Source: Adiantum capillus-veneris
Taxonomy: Eukaryota > Streptophyta > Polypodiopsida > Polypodiales > Pteridaceae
Length of the DNA: 64,000 nucleotides
Assembly (NCBI GenBank): GCA_014529385.2
Contig: CM043953.1
Location: 91,455,842 to 91,519,841 of the forward strand
Direction of reading: 5' to 3'
In this document: piece after piece, positions 10,014 to 20,696 of the stretch
Numbering within the stretch: position 1 is the stretch's first letter
Layout: the number at the start of each line of letters is the position of its first letter
Notes under the pieces: generated by a model
The model's database searches: none
What the model was told of the DNA's origin: nothing
What the model saw: the letters and a program-made list of their open reading frames with translations, nothing else
Position numbers and translations under genes: made by a program

Positions 10014-11374
10014 AGCTGCCTCTCTTCCAAGGTAGCGATGCTATGCCTGACATCATGAGTTTCTTGGACACAGGAGAGTGTCCTAAGGATCTTACTAAGG
10101 GCCAAAAGCAATGGCTTGTGCGCAAGGCAACAAAATACCTCCTTATCAATGACGACCTCTACTGCAAGGGTAAGGATCAAATTCTTAGGCGTGTACCTCT
10201 CTCTAGAGAGATCACTGAAATCATTTCAAGTTGCCATGATGGTGTTTGCGGAGGACACTTTGCACTTGACATCACTAGTAGAAAGATTCTACAAGCCGGG
10301 TTTGTATGGCCTAGTCTACATAGGGATGTGCATCATTGGTGTAAAACATGCAAGGAATGTCAAAAGGCAGGGGATAGGAGGCTCACATATGAGCCACAGA
10401 CTCCTATAATCTCATATGGACCATTTGAGAAATGGGGAATTGATGCTATTGGGCCTTTGCCAAGGAGCCAATCAGGTAAATTTTATATCATCATGGGTGT
10501 GGACTACATGACCAGGTGGGCTGAAGCAGTTGCCACCACCCGGATTATAGCTAAGGAAGTGGCTAAGTTCGTATTTGAAAACATTTGTTGCCGTTTTGAC
10601 ACTCCTCTTGAAATAATTTCTGATAGGGGACCAGGTTTTAGAGGAGACCTTGTAGGAGAGCTAATGGAGAAGTTAGGTATCTCACGAAGACACTCAACTC
10701 CCTACTACCCACAATGCAATGGTTTGGTGGAAAAGGTAAATGGTATGATCTGCAAGATCATCACTAAGCATGTAAAAAATCACAAAAGTGATTGGGACAA
10801 GCATCTTATGGCTGCACTTTGGGCTTATCGCACTTCATTTCGCACATCCCTTGGGTTCACACCATATCACTTGGTGTTTGGTAAGGAAGCCATTTTACCC
10901 ATTGAAGTACAATTGGCTAGTCTCAGGGTGCTAGCTGGGCAGGTGGAACGTCCTAATGCTCATCTCCACAACCACATTCTTGATCTAGAGAGGCTTCAAC
11001 TAGACAGAGAAGATGCTATCAACTATTATGCAGCACAGGCAGAGCAACGTCGACTTACCTTCAACAAGGGACTTAGGGCAAAAGGTCTCAAGAAAGGTAT
11101 GTTGGTCCTACGGTATGATAACAGGTTTGACACTAGGAAGGATAAAAAGTTTTCACCTAGATGGGAAGGGCCATTTATCATTAGAAAGCGCTATGCCAAT
11201 GGCAGTTACCGATTGATGGATGCAGATGGTAGGCTCCACAAAACACGTGTCAATGGATGGAGGTTGAAGCAGTACTTTTTGAGATTTGATCAAACACATA
11301 TGATGGAAATCCCCGAGGAGGGAGACTCCTCCACCTCAATTGAAGAAGAATCAGGTACAACGCTAGAGGCATGA
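9995..11374 (+). CDS. int: Element A integrase (out of frame with upstream pol)
   Basis: Continues pol in a different phase from the upstream frame; it has no ATG of its own at the join, so it could be made only by frameshifting or reflects an inactivating 1-base deletion near 9990. The equivalent place in element C has the extra base and reads straight through. Numbering codons from 9992: HHCC zinc domain (H..GGHF, WCKTCKECQ) about 80-125; catalytic core with Asp151 (WGIDAIG), Asp211 (SDRG) and Glu247 (NGLVEKVN), giving the exact D-x35-E spacing; C-terminal domain with WEGPFII at the GPY/F position. It ends at TGA inside a small hairpin. Integrase inserts element DNA into chromosomes. No chromodomain is seen. 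Confidence 0.9.
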   Translation: MGAIKLKLPLFQGSDAMPDIMSFLDTGECPKDLTKGQKQWLVRKATKYLLINDDLYCKGKDQILRRVPLSREITEIISSCHDGVCGGHFALDITSRKILQAGFVWPSLHRDVHHWCKTCKECQKAGDRRLTYEPQTPIISYGPFEKWGIDAIGPLPRSQSGKFYIIMGVDYMTRWAEAVATTRIIAKEVAKFVFENICCRFDTPLEIISDRGPGFRGDLVGELMEKLGISRRHSTPYYPQCNGLVEKVNGMICKIITKHVKNHKSDWDKHLMAALWAYRTSFRTSLGFTPYHLVFGKEAILPIEVQLASLRVLAGQVERPNAHLHNHILDLERLQLDREDAINYYAAQAEQRRLTFNKGLRAKGLKKGMLVLRYDNRFDTRKDKKFSPRWEGPFIIRKRYANGSYRLMDADGRLHKTRVNGWRLKQYFLRFDQTHMMEIPEEGDSSTSIEEESGTTLEA

Positions 11375-11385
11375 ATACCTCTAGC
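11362..11385 (+). promoter_or_regulatory. Hairpin enclosing the pol stop codon
   Basis: GCTAGAGG (11362-11369) and CCTCTAGC (11378-11385) form a perfect 8-bp stem with loop CATGAATA; the pol stop TGA (11372-11374) lies in the loop. The same hairpin, one base pair longer, surrounds the stop in element C at 61785-61810. Possible RNA element; function unknown. Confidence 0.6.
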
Positions 11386-11388
11386 CTT

Positions 11389-11398
11389 AGGGGGAGGG
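11389..11398 (+). promoter_or_regulatory. Polypurine tract of element A
   Basis: AGGGGGAGGG lies five bases before the TG that opens the 3' LTR, the standard position for priming plus-strand DNA synthesis. Element C has AAAAAGGGAGGG at the same place (61811-61822). Confidence 0.85.
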
Positions 11399-11402
11399 CT
11401 AA

Positions 11403-13322
11403 TGAGGAAAGCTTTTCCATGCATGGGAACCCCCCCATATATTTTTGCCCTTTTATCAAAATATTTCCCATTATATAAGTTACTTTTGATTTTTTCTTCC
11501 TTTTTCACAAACGTTTTAGCCTTTATTAAATAAATAATACTTATGCTAATCAATCACGATGTAGCATAATAAGTAAGCTTTCTTTGTTGATCTCTCTTTT
11601 GACCTTAAAAATATTAAATATATATATTCTAGTATTTTCTAATATTTTTTTTTCATGTATGTATATTATTCCACTCTACCAAATATTTTATTCACTAGTT
11701 TTCATTTTCAAACCTCAACCCCACTTTCAAATTTCAATAATACCTCCATCTAGATGATTGCCAATCTTTTCAAAAATCTAGGTCATGTTTTCATACACAT
11801 GAAGGAGCTTACACTTGAAGGCAAGAGAGAAGTCCACTCAAAGGGGACCACCAAAAGACTTTTGCAGCCACAAATAATACATTATTTGTCTGAATTTTTT
11901 AAGTAAAGAAGAACCCCGAATCTGAAGGAGCGTTCAACATGAAAGATGTAGCTCGTGATTTCAACTTTTAGCTCAATTTTTTTCAGAATTTTTGGAGTTA
12001 TGAACACGGAGATATGATTTTTGTAGTGGACCCCAGTTTTCTCGTGTAATGGTGACACAGGCCATCCCCACTTTTCTTCCTTCTAGAATGGCTATGGTTC
12101 TACAAGTCTTCAAGCATGATTACAAGAGACAAGGCTCTTTTAATGAAGTCTTGGCTAGTCTAGAGTAATTCGATCACCATTTTTGGAGGATCCATCCTCA
12201 TCAACAAATATCCACCTTCGACAACCTCTCTTATAATTTTCTTACCTCTCTCTTCTCTCCCTAATAAGCTTATGTCTATCCAAAGCTAGACTATTGTAAA
12301 TGTTTCCTATCCTCCACATCCTACCCACATTCTCTCTTCTCTCTCTATTGACTCTGGTATTTTAAATAATGAGGAGACAAGATGGGAGCCACAGTCACAT
12401 GCACCCCATTTTCCTAGTCACCAAAGTGGGACACTCACCTCAAATAGAAATATTGCTAAATCCTTCCCTCCTTCCCTATATAAGGAGGCCATGAGAGCTC
12501 ACTTGGGGGGAGAGAACACACACACACACCTATCCATACACACTCTTGTGCTACATGCTTGTAGCATGAACCCTAATCACATAATCACAACACCATCATC
12601 ATCACCATCACCATGCACAAAAGATGAGCACCACACCTCCACACCACTTGTAATTAAGGGTTGAAGGCACAATTTCAAGAAGAAGAAGGGTGGACACACT
12701 CATGATATTCTTCGCCATCAACTCCCATCTCTCCATTATGCCTCCTACGATCTTGTTCCCTTCTCATTTTCCTGCCATACGCTACCTATTGTATTCATCT
12801 TTTGCAAACAATCAACACACTCCATCTTGGTGCCATACTTTGTGTCGCTTTGGATACATCTCATTGTGAGTATGGTATATGCTTGTTCCTTGCCATTTTT
12901 TTTCCTGCTTATGTTAAGGTGTGCGGATTCGCCACCACACACACACACTCTCTCTCCCTCTCATATTCCTACCATCTTGCTACCTCCATCCTAAGGTGTG
13001 CGGATTCGCCACCTTTTGTATGAGAAGTGAGCATACTTGCATGTATCCCTGACCTCGTTATCTTCCTTACTACATGCACGCGTAGCGAGCCCATTCTCAC
13101 TCACTCACCACTCCTCTCACCTTATTCTCCGACCACCCCATTCCACATTTGGGCGTGGATCTTGAAATTGTTTTCCATGCATGCTTCATTGTGTATATGT
13201 ATGCGTCCTAGCCGCATATCTTGCTAGGTGGTGCCCCTATTGTGTATTCCCCATGATGAGGCCATTGTGCATAGTCTTGGTGTAGAGGCCACCGGGTCTA
13301 TTTGTTTCACTTCCGCCTCTCA
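11403..13322 (+). repeat. 3' LTR of element A
   Basis: 1,920 bp, same length as the 5' LTR with no indels by the constant 8,048 offset, differing only at 12302 (G) and 12808 (A); both are transitions. Ends CCTCTCA, then CAGG target-site duplicate. TATA box copy at 12476-12485. Confidence 0.95.
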
Positions 13323-14116
13323 CAGGCAACAAGAGAGGCAACATATAATTACCCCTCAAGGCTCTTGTGCTGCTCAATTGGGGTTGGGGCAACCACAAGC
13401 AAAAAAAAACAACAACAAAACCACATCCAAACAAGTGAAGGGGCACCACCTAGTTATAGAGCGAACCAGGACGCAAAAGCGGAGAATCCCTTAGCAATAC
13501 AAGCAAGAAGGAAGCGTAACTATCACTAATATCAATGCTACAAATACACACATCAAACACACACAGAGAGAGAGTTTTGGAAAAAAATTAAAAGTCAATT
13601 TAAATGATTGTGTGGGTGTATAAATATCTTGGAGGAGAGCCAAGAGACACAATTAATTTTGATGATGTTGCAATCTACACATTATCTTAGGGTTACGGGA
13701 ACCCTCTCACCATACAACCCTCTTATAATGTTTTCCCAAGCAACAAAAACAAACACAAAAGCTCTTGAGTCACATACAATCAAGTACTACAAAAGAATCT
13801 CAAAATGAAAACGCATCAGCTTAAACCAAATGAAATGAGGTTGCCAAGCATGAATTGGAGAGACTCAAGAGAGTTTTGGACCATGGTTGCACCCAACTTA
13901 TTGATTCAATTGATGTGCAAGAGTAGGTACAACTTTGATCGGAAATTATGAATCAATCACTCCCTTGCAATGCTACAGCTAGCTCAAAGAAGCTTTCCTG
14001 TAAACCACAAGTAATGGCGTATAGAGAGCTCACTCTCTCTCCCTAAAAATAATTAGATGGAGAATGGTATGCTCCAAGAAATAGTGTAGAGGTCAATTTA
14101 CAAAGAGGAATGGACT

Positions 14117-14127
14117 CTATTTATAGG
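14117..14127 (-). promoter_or_regulatory. TATA box of element B LTR
   Basis: Minus strand reads CCTATAAATAG, a good TATA box, at the position expected from the alignment with element A's LTR. Confidence 0.5.
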
Positions 14128-15600
14128 TTTTTGGGAGCCTTGATTAGGATTAGACCTAATCAATTCTATTGTCAATACAAAAGATTATGAAACATATTTT
14201 ATTTTCAAAATGGGAGTGGCTCTTCCTTATTCCTTGAGTCACATGGATGTGGAGTCAAGGGAAAGAATGATTGAGAGTGAAACGAGAGAGAGGTGAGTAA
14301 ATTGGAGGTGCCTACTTTAGTAGATAGTAGAGGATGCAATTTACAAGAAGGGTCAGTCATTAGTGTTAGTAGTTTGTAGGTAGTAAGATGGGTTAAAATT
14401 ACATGTCATATGCACTCAAGGTGCATTACATGATTTATACAATGATAAAAATTAAGATAAGGATGAGAATATACACAATTTGATGGAAACCACAAGATGG
14501 AAAGGAAATTTTCCACGTATCTCCACAGTGAATGAAGCGGTTGTAGAACTCTGTCGGTGTAGTTTTTGTGACCATGGAAAAGTTTCATTTTCCATGATCA
14601 AACTCCTCCTCTTGCAGAGATTGAGCTTGGTTATTTTCTGATTTTTTCTCTTTTTGTGAAAGCATGAAGAGGTTATGGTAATATGAGTATGATTCTAGAG
14701 AGAGAAATTGAGCTATATGTGTGTAGAGACGATAATTTTTGAGCTATGGAGTAAGGGAGAGATGGAAATGGTGAAGAAGATGAAAGAAACCATGGAAGGT
14801 GCATGTTTGAGTGAGAGATTGAGAGGAATGAGTATGTGTGTGTGTGTGAAAAAGGTAGAAAAGAAGTGAGAGAAGACTAGGGGTGACTTGTGAGAAAACG
14901 TAAGCAGACTGGGGTCCACCATAAAATTTATATCTTACCGATGGTAGCTCCCAAAATTATGCAAAAAATTGAGGTGATTATTCAACTCGTGGGACACCTT
15001 TTGTAAGTTGATCACTTCTTCAAATTCCAAGCGGACATAGGTGCCAAAAATCTCATCAAAATGCCTGTTTTTTATGCCTGCAAAAGTCTTTTAGTGGCTC
15101 CCTCCTTTGCTGAATTTGCACAATGCATCCAAGACTGAGCCTCTTCTTTGCAATATCATGATACAAAACATCCAAGTTATTTTTACACATGCATGGAGGA
15201 GGATTATTGGTGAATAAAGAAATATATACATGGTGGGAATAGTGTATGGACTATTCATGGATTTTAGCTCAATGAGCAAATGGTGTTAGAATAATGAGTA
15301 CATAATAAAAAATATATAGGAGAATTATGGATATGGAAAAATATATTGGAGTGATATGATATGGTCCCTCTTTTGTATTATTTTGGGTGAAAGAAAAAAA
15401 ATGTGCAAGTAAATGAAAATTATATAATAAAAGTGACTAAGGGAATAGAAACTGATTTTTTGTTTTCACAAGGGTTAGGGTGAAAATATGGGAGTGATTT
15501 GTATAAAAGAAAAATATGAGATTAGAGGATGTACACATTGGCAAGAAGAATATACTTATGGTACAAGAGGATAAAAGAAGACATACATAGCCTAATAAAA

Positions 15601-15662
15601 TACACACCTAAGTAGAAATATTTAAATAAAATACACACCTAAGTAGAAATATTTAAATAAAA
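15601..15662 (+). repeat. 31-bp tandem duplication
   Basis: Two adjacent copies of a 31-bp AT-rich unit starting TACACACCTAAGTAG, second copy at 15632. Exact by eye; probably a replication-slippage duplication near the outer edge of element B. Confidence 0.85.
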
Positions 15663-15699
15663 TACCAAAATAATTATTAAAAAAATCTATATTTAGGCC

Positions 15700-16380
15700 C
15701 TATATACAATGAAATATTTACACACAAAAAGATCGTACTATACTTTTCTTTTTTATTTTATTTATTTTTTGGCTCAACTAGCCCAGTGACTAGCTAGCTA
15801 GGGGTTTTTAGGGAATACTGAAAAAAACCCTAACTCACACACACCTATGTATAGTGAAAGGGTGAGGATAATCACAGTGTTTGAGTGATTTTGATGGGGT
15901 GAGGTAGCTCACTATGGCAATTACGGAGAGATGAAAAATGACTATAAACATGAAAGAACATCTCAAAATGCATTAGGAAGAGAATGGGCTCTAGGAAAAC
16001 TTCTTTATTTGGCAGCTTAAGAGAGTCAAACCTCCAGTATTAAGAAAGCAATCAAAGGAAAATTTTTGCCCTGCCTAGTTTATTTAAATTCAAATTTCCC
16101 TTCAAAATAAAATTTAAAAATCTAGAGAAAAAAACCATATCATGTAGCATATCTACAAAAAGAGCTCAACGTGTAGATCATAGATCTATAATCTCCACTC
16201 AAATTGGAGATCATATGTAGGAGTTATGGAATGCCAAAAATCATTAAAAAAAAATCAGCCCTTTTTTTGGCGGGTGGGGGGAGTGCATTCTTTGTCCACT
16301 CTTATAACTCTCTTACACACCCACCATTCTTGCACACATTAAAGAGGCCCTTCTTTATAATGGATAGAGCTACATTTCAG
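15700..16380. other. Unassigned AT-rich sequence
   Basis: No supported gene. The beginning of element B's LTR may lie here, but no clear TG/CA end or polypurine tract could be fixed. Confidence 0.35.
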
Positions 16381-18610
16381 CTGTCCAAAACTACTGCTGA
16401 CACTAATTTGGATTCAATACATAGAAGATGATAAAGCCACCACTCAAAGAGAAAACCAAGGGATTCGACATCAAGTGAACAATCTGCAGAAGGACAAGGA
16501 AAATCTCCAAACCGCTCTAACAAAAGAGAAAAACCATGCAAAGAACATATTTAAAGATTTGGAAAAGAAATTTGATCAAACAATGAGATGCAAGTGGAGT
16601 AGTAAGCCCTAGAAGGGGCTTTGGAAAGGGGAAAGAAAAGATATTCAAAGCTTTGGGACTCATTAGGGAAATTTTGGACTCTCAAATGGGCCCTATAAGG
16701 ACTTTGACTTTCTCCCTCTTGTCCAAAATGGGTGCACAGTAAAAATTTCACAAATGAAATCAAAACTTCTCGGACCTTTTGGATTTAGAATGTACTCATC
16801 GAGATCTATGCATTGATATATAGCATGCCATTAGATTCCTTATATTCTAGAAGATTCCATTTTTTGATGTGACAACTCCATCTTATAAATGGAATCTCTC
16901 CCCACATTGCAGCTTCAGTGGGGAGGCCATAACTTCTGCAAATCAACTCCAAATTTGTCAAAGTTTGGGGATTTAGAACCTACTTTCTAATATCTTTCCA
17001 ATGACATGATGGTTGATAGGGTTTTGACAAAGCATTTATGTACTTGATTGGGTTGCCCACTTTGGACAAGAGAGGCAAAGTCAAACCTCCTTATAGGGCC
17101 CCTTTAAGAGTTCAATTTTTCCCTAATGCCTATGATGTCATAAGATGCACCCTCTCCTCCCTCTTGGCGAATCAAATTCTTGCTACAACTTCCCCCACCT
17201 TCCAATCCTCTATAGAAAATTTAGAGGAGATAAAGGCACTCAAAGCAGCATTAGAACAAGAAAATTTTCAAAGGAAACTCTTGATGATAGGCATGCTCAC
17301 AACGAATGCAAAAACAGAGCATTAGATCAAGGAATTGTAAGTGTAGCTAGGCAAGGCAAAAGTGGACCTAACGGTACAAGTGGAAATGAATGCAAAGGAA
17401 TTGCAAGCTAAATCTGTGGATTTGGGTGGTATTACATAAACACAGACACATGTACCAATCACCCAAACCCAACAGATCAAGCTCAAAAGTGCTAACCAAA
17501 CCCCATTGGACCTACTAAGAACATCATCCAAGGGAGGAATGCAAGAATTTGAAGAAGAAAAGGGTGCAATAGATGTGAGAGGTGAGCTTCATAAATGGAT
17601 TTCAAATATGCCTGAAGGAGTACACAAAGAATACATGCTTTATAAGCTCAAGGTTCTGGAATCTGTGAAATCTCATGATTAAATGAGATGAGCATCTCAA
17701 GAATTTTGGCCATGAAATGATCACACTACCACTTTTAAAACAAGAGGCCAATCTATGGAAGAAGAAGATACTGCGAGCATTGGAGCTCAATGCACATGGA
17801 GACTATGAAGGCGTCTCAATTACCAAAGAGTAGGTGTTGCACATCCTTGACAGCCAACCTCTATGACACAAGAAGTGGTTTGAAAAGTGGCATGAGGATT
17901 AGACAACCAATAGAAATACTCCCCAAAACTTAGGATAGACCCAACATATTGCTCCATTCCAAGACAAAAATCTTGGGAGACATAAGTAGTGTGGAAGAGC
18001 AGGAAACCCCTGGTGCTCAACTACTTAGTCATAGCCAAATTTTCACACAGCCACAAGCTCACAGAAGCCTATATGTCACATACACTCAAGGCTATAATCA
18101 AATTTCTAAGAGATGTGAAATATTTGACGTGCCAATTGACTTACAAGATTGCAAGAATGATTCTAACTTATCTTGAAGCATTTGATGACATAGACAAAGC
18201 AGAACACCCCTAGGAATTGTTCCTCAAAGGAACGGATGGAACCAACTGGAACCTGAAGACAGAGTCCCCCTCAAAGAATGTGATCATGGGCATGTATGCC
18301 AGGATAATTTTTTTTCCATTGAGCTACAATAAAAATTTAAAGAATCTTTCATGACGGGTTTCTTTGAGATGGACTCTACCATCTTCAACCAGATGATGAA
18401 GGATCTCCAAGCAAGACCCATTTCTTACAAGAGCAACATGCTGTTGAACAATCCACTCTAAGATTGATCACTCTAAGCAGATATCATATCTTGAGCAGAA
18501 AAACTCAACAAAGGAAAGACCTTCGAAAAAATACAATTGACTATTGAAGAGCTTCTCCAACTTGCATGAGGATGTGCAACAACTACGAAGGGGGGAGTGT
18601 TTGGCCAATA
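16380..18610 (+). pseudogene. Decayed unidentified coding sequence with coiled-coil-like start
   Basis: Protein-like segments appear in changing frames: a charged heptad-rich stretch (NLQKDKENLQTALTKEK, about 16480-16570), KALKAALEQENFQRK (about 17235-17285), FEEEKGAIDVRGELHKWI, ALELNAHGDYEGVSITKE (about 17775-17830), KFLRDVKYLTCQLTYKIARM (about 18095-18160) and LFLKGTDGTNWN (about 18220-18255). Stops and frameshifts separate them, and a foldback sequence interrupts the first two. Together they suggest one former plus-strand gene or element ORF of more than 500 codons. I do not recognise the family; no RT, protease or zinc knuckle is seen. It might be an accessory ORF of a large retrotransposon or a host gene fragment. 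Confidence 0.35.
16655..17135. repeat. Imperfect inverted repeat, ~80-bp arms
   Basis: The reverse complement of 16655-16745 matches 17050-17135 at roughly 80% by eye, sharing TTTGGACAAGAG, AAAGTCAAA and CCTTATAGGGCCC. The arms are about 300 bp apart. It may be a decayed foldback transposon inserted in the coding-like region around it, or two opposite copies of a dispersed repeat. Confidence 0.6.
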
Positions 18611-18728
18611 CAATAAAAGGCACCCTCCTAGTCAAACATATCACCCCAAGCCACATTTTTGATATAATATACCTTATCTTTTTGGGAATCCTTGTAAATG
18701 AGAGTAGCTCCCTCGTGATAAAGTCTAG

Positions 18729-18865
<137 letters not shown>

Positions 18866-19313
18866 CCTCCTAGAGGATCCATAGCTTCTCTTTCTTGAGC
18901 TTCCAAAAACAAGTCTCTTTTTACATCTTCATTAAGCTAATGAACCTCTCTCATTCTCCCAAAGATTCAAAGCCCTCAAGCCCAAGCTCATTAGTTTGAT
19001 CTTCATTAAACCATAGAGTTAACTACTCTCACTCTCTTGAAGCTTCAAAGCTATTAGTTAGTGCAAGATTATTAGCTTGAACTTCATTAGGCCGTGTATA
19101 ATCTATCTCTGTCTCTCGTTCTTTCCCAAGATCCCAATCCTTATGAAGAAAAATAACCTCTCTCTTATTCTCCTTAAGGCTCAAGGAGCATAGCTCTCTC
19201 TTTCACTCTCAATAAGTCTTACTTTAAAGTTCCATAGCTTGTTATCCATTAAATCCATGTAGTTGATTATCTCTTTCTCATTATACATCATTATACATCA
19301 TGCTGGTGAGATG

Positions 19314-20069
19314 CAAGCTCTGAGAGAAGCTAACTCTACCCTTGTTTCCTCTATTCAAGATGAGCTTCTTTGCTTGCGCATGCAAAATGGCCTAGTAAAT
19401 TATTTAGAGTCACATCTAGGAGATGTGTTGATCAATTTGAATGATCTTGGTGGACGGATAGAGGCAATGCAGCAGGACCTGCACAATTTTTGGGAGGGCC
19501 AAATGAAAAATTGGAGATGGATGTTAACCAATGTGGCGGTAACTCAGCAACAAGCACAACAGCTCATGGTGCACCAGCCTGAGCTGCCTTCCAATGAAAG
19601 AGGTAAGGGCATTGCGTAAGAAGATTTTGATATTTTTATTTGGGTGAAAGCTACTGAAGAATGTGTTGAAGCCAAATCCCGTGTCTCTTGTTTGCAGCGA
19701 GTAATTCATTATCTTCGTAAGGAGCATCGTAGGGTCTGTTTTTGGGCGGAGACATTTGCTCATTCTTTTTCACTAAGTCTCCCGCATTGTCCGCCATTTT
19801 GGCCCGCTCTAAATCAATATCCGTCTCGGTATTATCCTATCCATACACCTCTTGCTCCTTTACCCCAGGCTCCTCAGTGTGTCTCCCTACCAACACAGTT
19901 TATTCCATGGGAACCTTGGCGAGAGCAAGTTTAGATAGACCCGCAATTGATGGTGGAGGTTTACAGGACCCATCGGCAAGACTTTTGGGGTTTTCAATAC
20001 ATTGACATTTCATCGTCACCAGAGCGTGAAGAGGAGAAACAACTGGAGCCTTCGACACGGAGAGTCTAA
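19314..20069 (+). pseudogene. Decayed unidentified ORF, one frame with two internal stops
   Basis: One frame runs about 250 codons from ATG 19314 to TAA 20067, broken only by TAA at 19617 and TAG near 19933. The first third looks like an amphipathic helical protein (LRMQNGLVNYLESHLGDVL, RIEAMQQDLHNFW), then a Gln-rich stretch, a basic patch and a Pro-rich segment (PIHTPLAPLPQAP), ending with an acidic tail (SSSPEREEEKQLEP). No known domain is recognised. A promoter was not identified. The preserved frame suggests a formerly real protein, possibly an accessory ORF of a retroelement, since retroelement debris surrounds it. Confidence 0.4.
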
Positions 20070-20696
20070 ACCTGTGGGTTCGTGCAGTCCACCATGCATG
20101 CCGGGTGTTACGACATAAGCCGCACACTGCGGATCCTGTGGATGTGCAAACTTTACGAACTAGGAATTCATGCAGCTACAAATAGTTCTTCACAGGATAC
20201 CATGGGACAGACACTGGAGCAGCGAGTGTATTTGGGGGGGCATACTAGTCATTGTGGGGATATCAATCAATATCATTCTCATGTAATCATGTGTTAGGTA
20301 TCAATGAAGAAGATGTTGTTTCATCCCTGTGTATTGTCTATATGTCTTCTTATACATTGTTGTTCATCTACTGTAAGGAAGCGTGAGGGTGTTCATTCCC
20401 ATAGTGCTTATTGTTCCACTACGGAACCATAGGCATTACAGTTTCTATTATCCAAAAACACAAAATTACCTTACAAAAATTGTCCTTTTTACCTTAACCA
20501 AGGTTTCTTTGTCAAAAACTAATAATCTAGGAGCTCTAACTAAAGATAAGTTGATACAATTTGGAAGCTTGTAGCCCCGGCTCATTGAATACATTATCCA
20601 TCTGGAAACTAGGAGCTACAACATTCTTGATTTATCAAAGTAGTAAGTGTTTTTACAATAAAAACTCCAAAAAATGTTATCCAAGCTAACTTGCTG
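20070..20696. other. Unassigned spacer between two decayed ORFs
   Basis: The upstream frame stays open again for a while (20082-20297), but the residues have no recognisable pattern. Nothing else supported. Confidence 0.35.

Larger units (their letters stand above)
3355..13322 (+). mobile_element. Element A: young Tat/Ogre-type Ty3/gypsy retrotransposon
   Basis: A 9,968-bp element with two 1,920-bp LTRs (3355-5274, 11403-13322; constant offset 8,048), both TGAGGA...CTCA. Flanks repeat CAGG (3351-3354 and 13323-13326), the likely target duplication; five bases would be usual for gypsy elements. Order: LTR, primer site, leader, gag, protease, RT, RNase H, additional RNase H, integrase, polypurine tract, LTR. 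The second RNase H between pol and integrase defines the Tat/Ogre lineage. The LTRs differ only at 4254/12302 (A/G) and 4760/12808 (G/A), so insertion was very recent. One frameshift before integrase is the only coding damage found. It sits 19 bp inside the LTR end of minus-strand element B. Confidence 0.93.
13323..15700 (-). mobile_element. Element B: related minus-strand LTR split by element A
   Basis: Read on the minus strand, this stretch aligns in pieces with element A's LTR: the block with AAAAGACTTTTGCAG (about 15075-15105), the GTGGACCCCAG block (about 14910), a TATA box CCTATAAATAG (14117-14127), and GCGTCCT...CTAGGTGGTGCCCC (about 13436-13475). The LTR end and primer site continue on the other side of A at 3321-3354, so A inserted 19 bp inside B's LTR end. 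TATA-to-end distance is about 820 bp, close to A's 844. The right boundary is not visible; 15700 is an estimate. No protein is encoded. It may be a solo LTR or the only surviving part of a minus-strand element. Confidence 0.6.
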
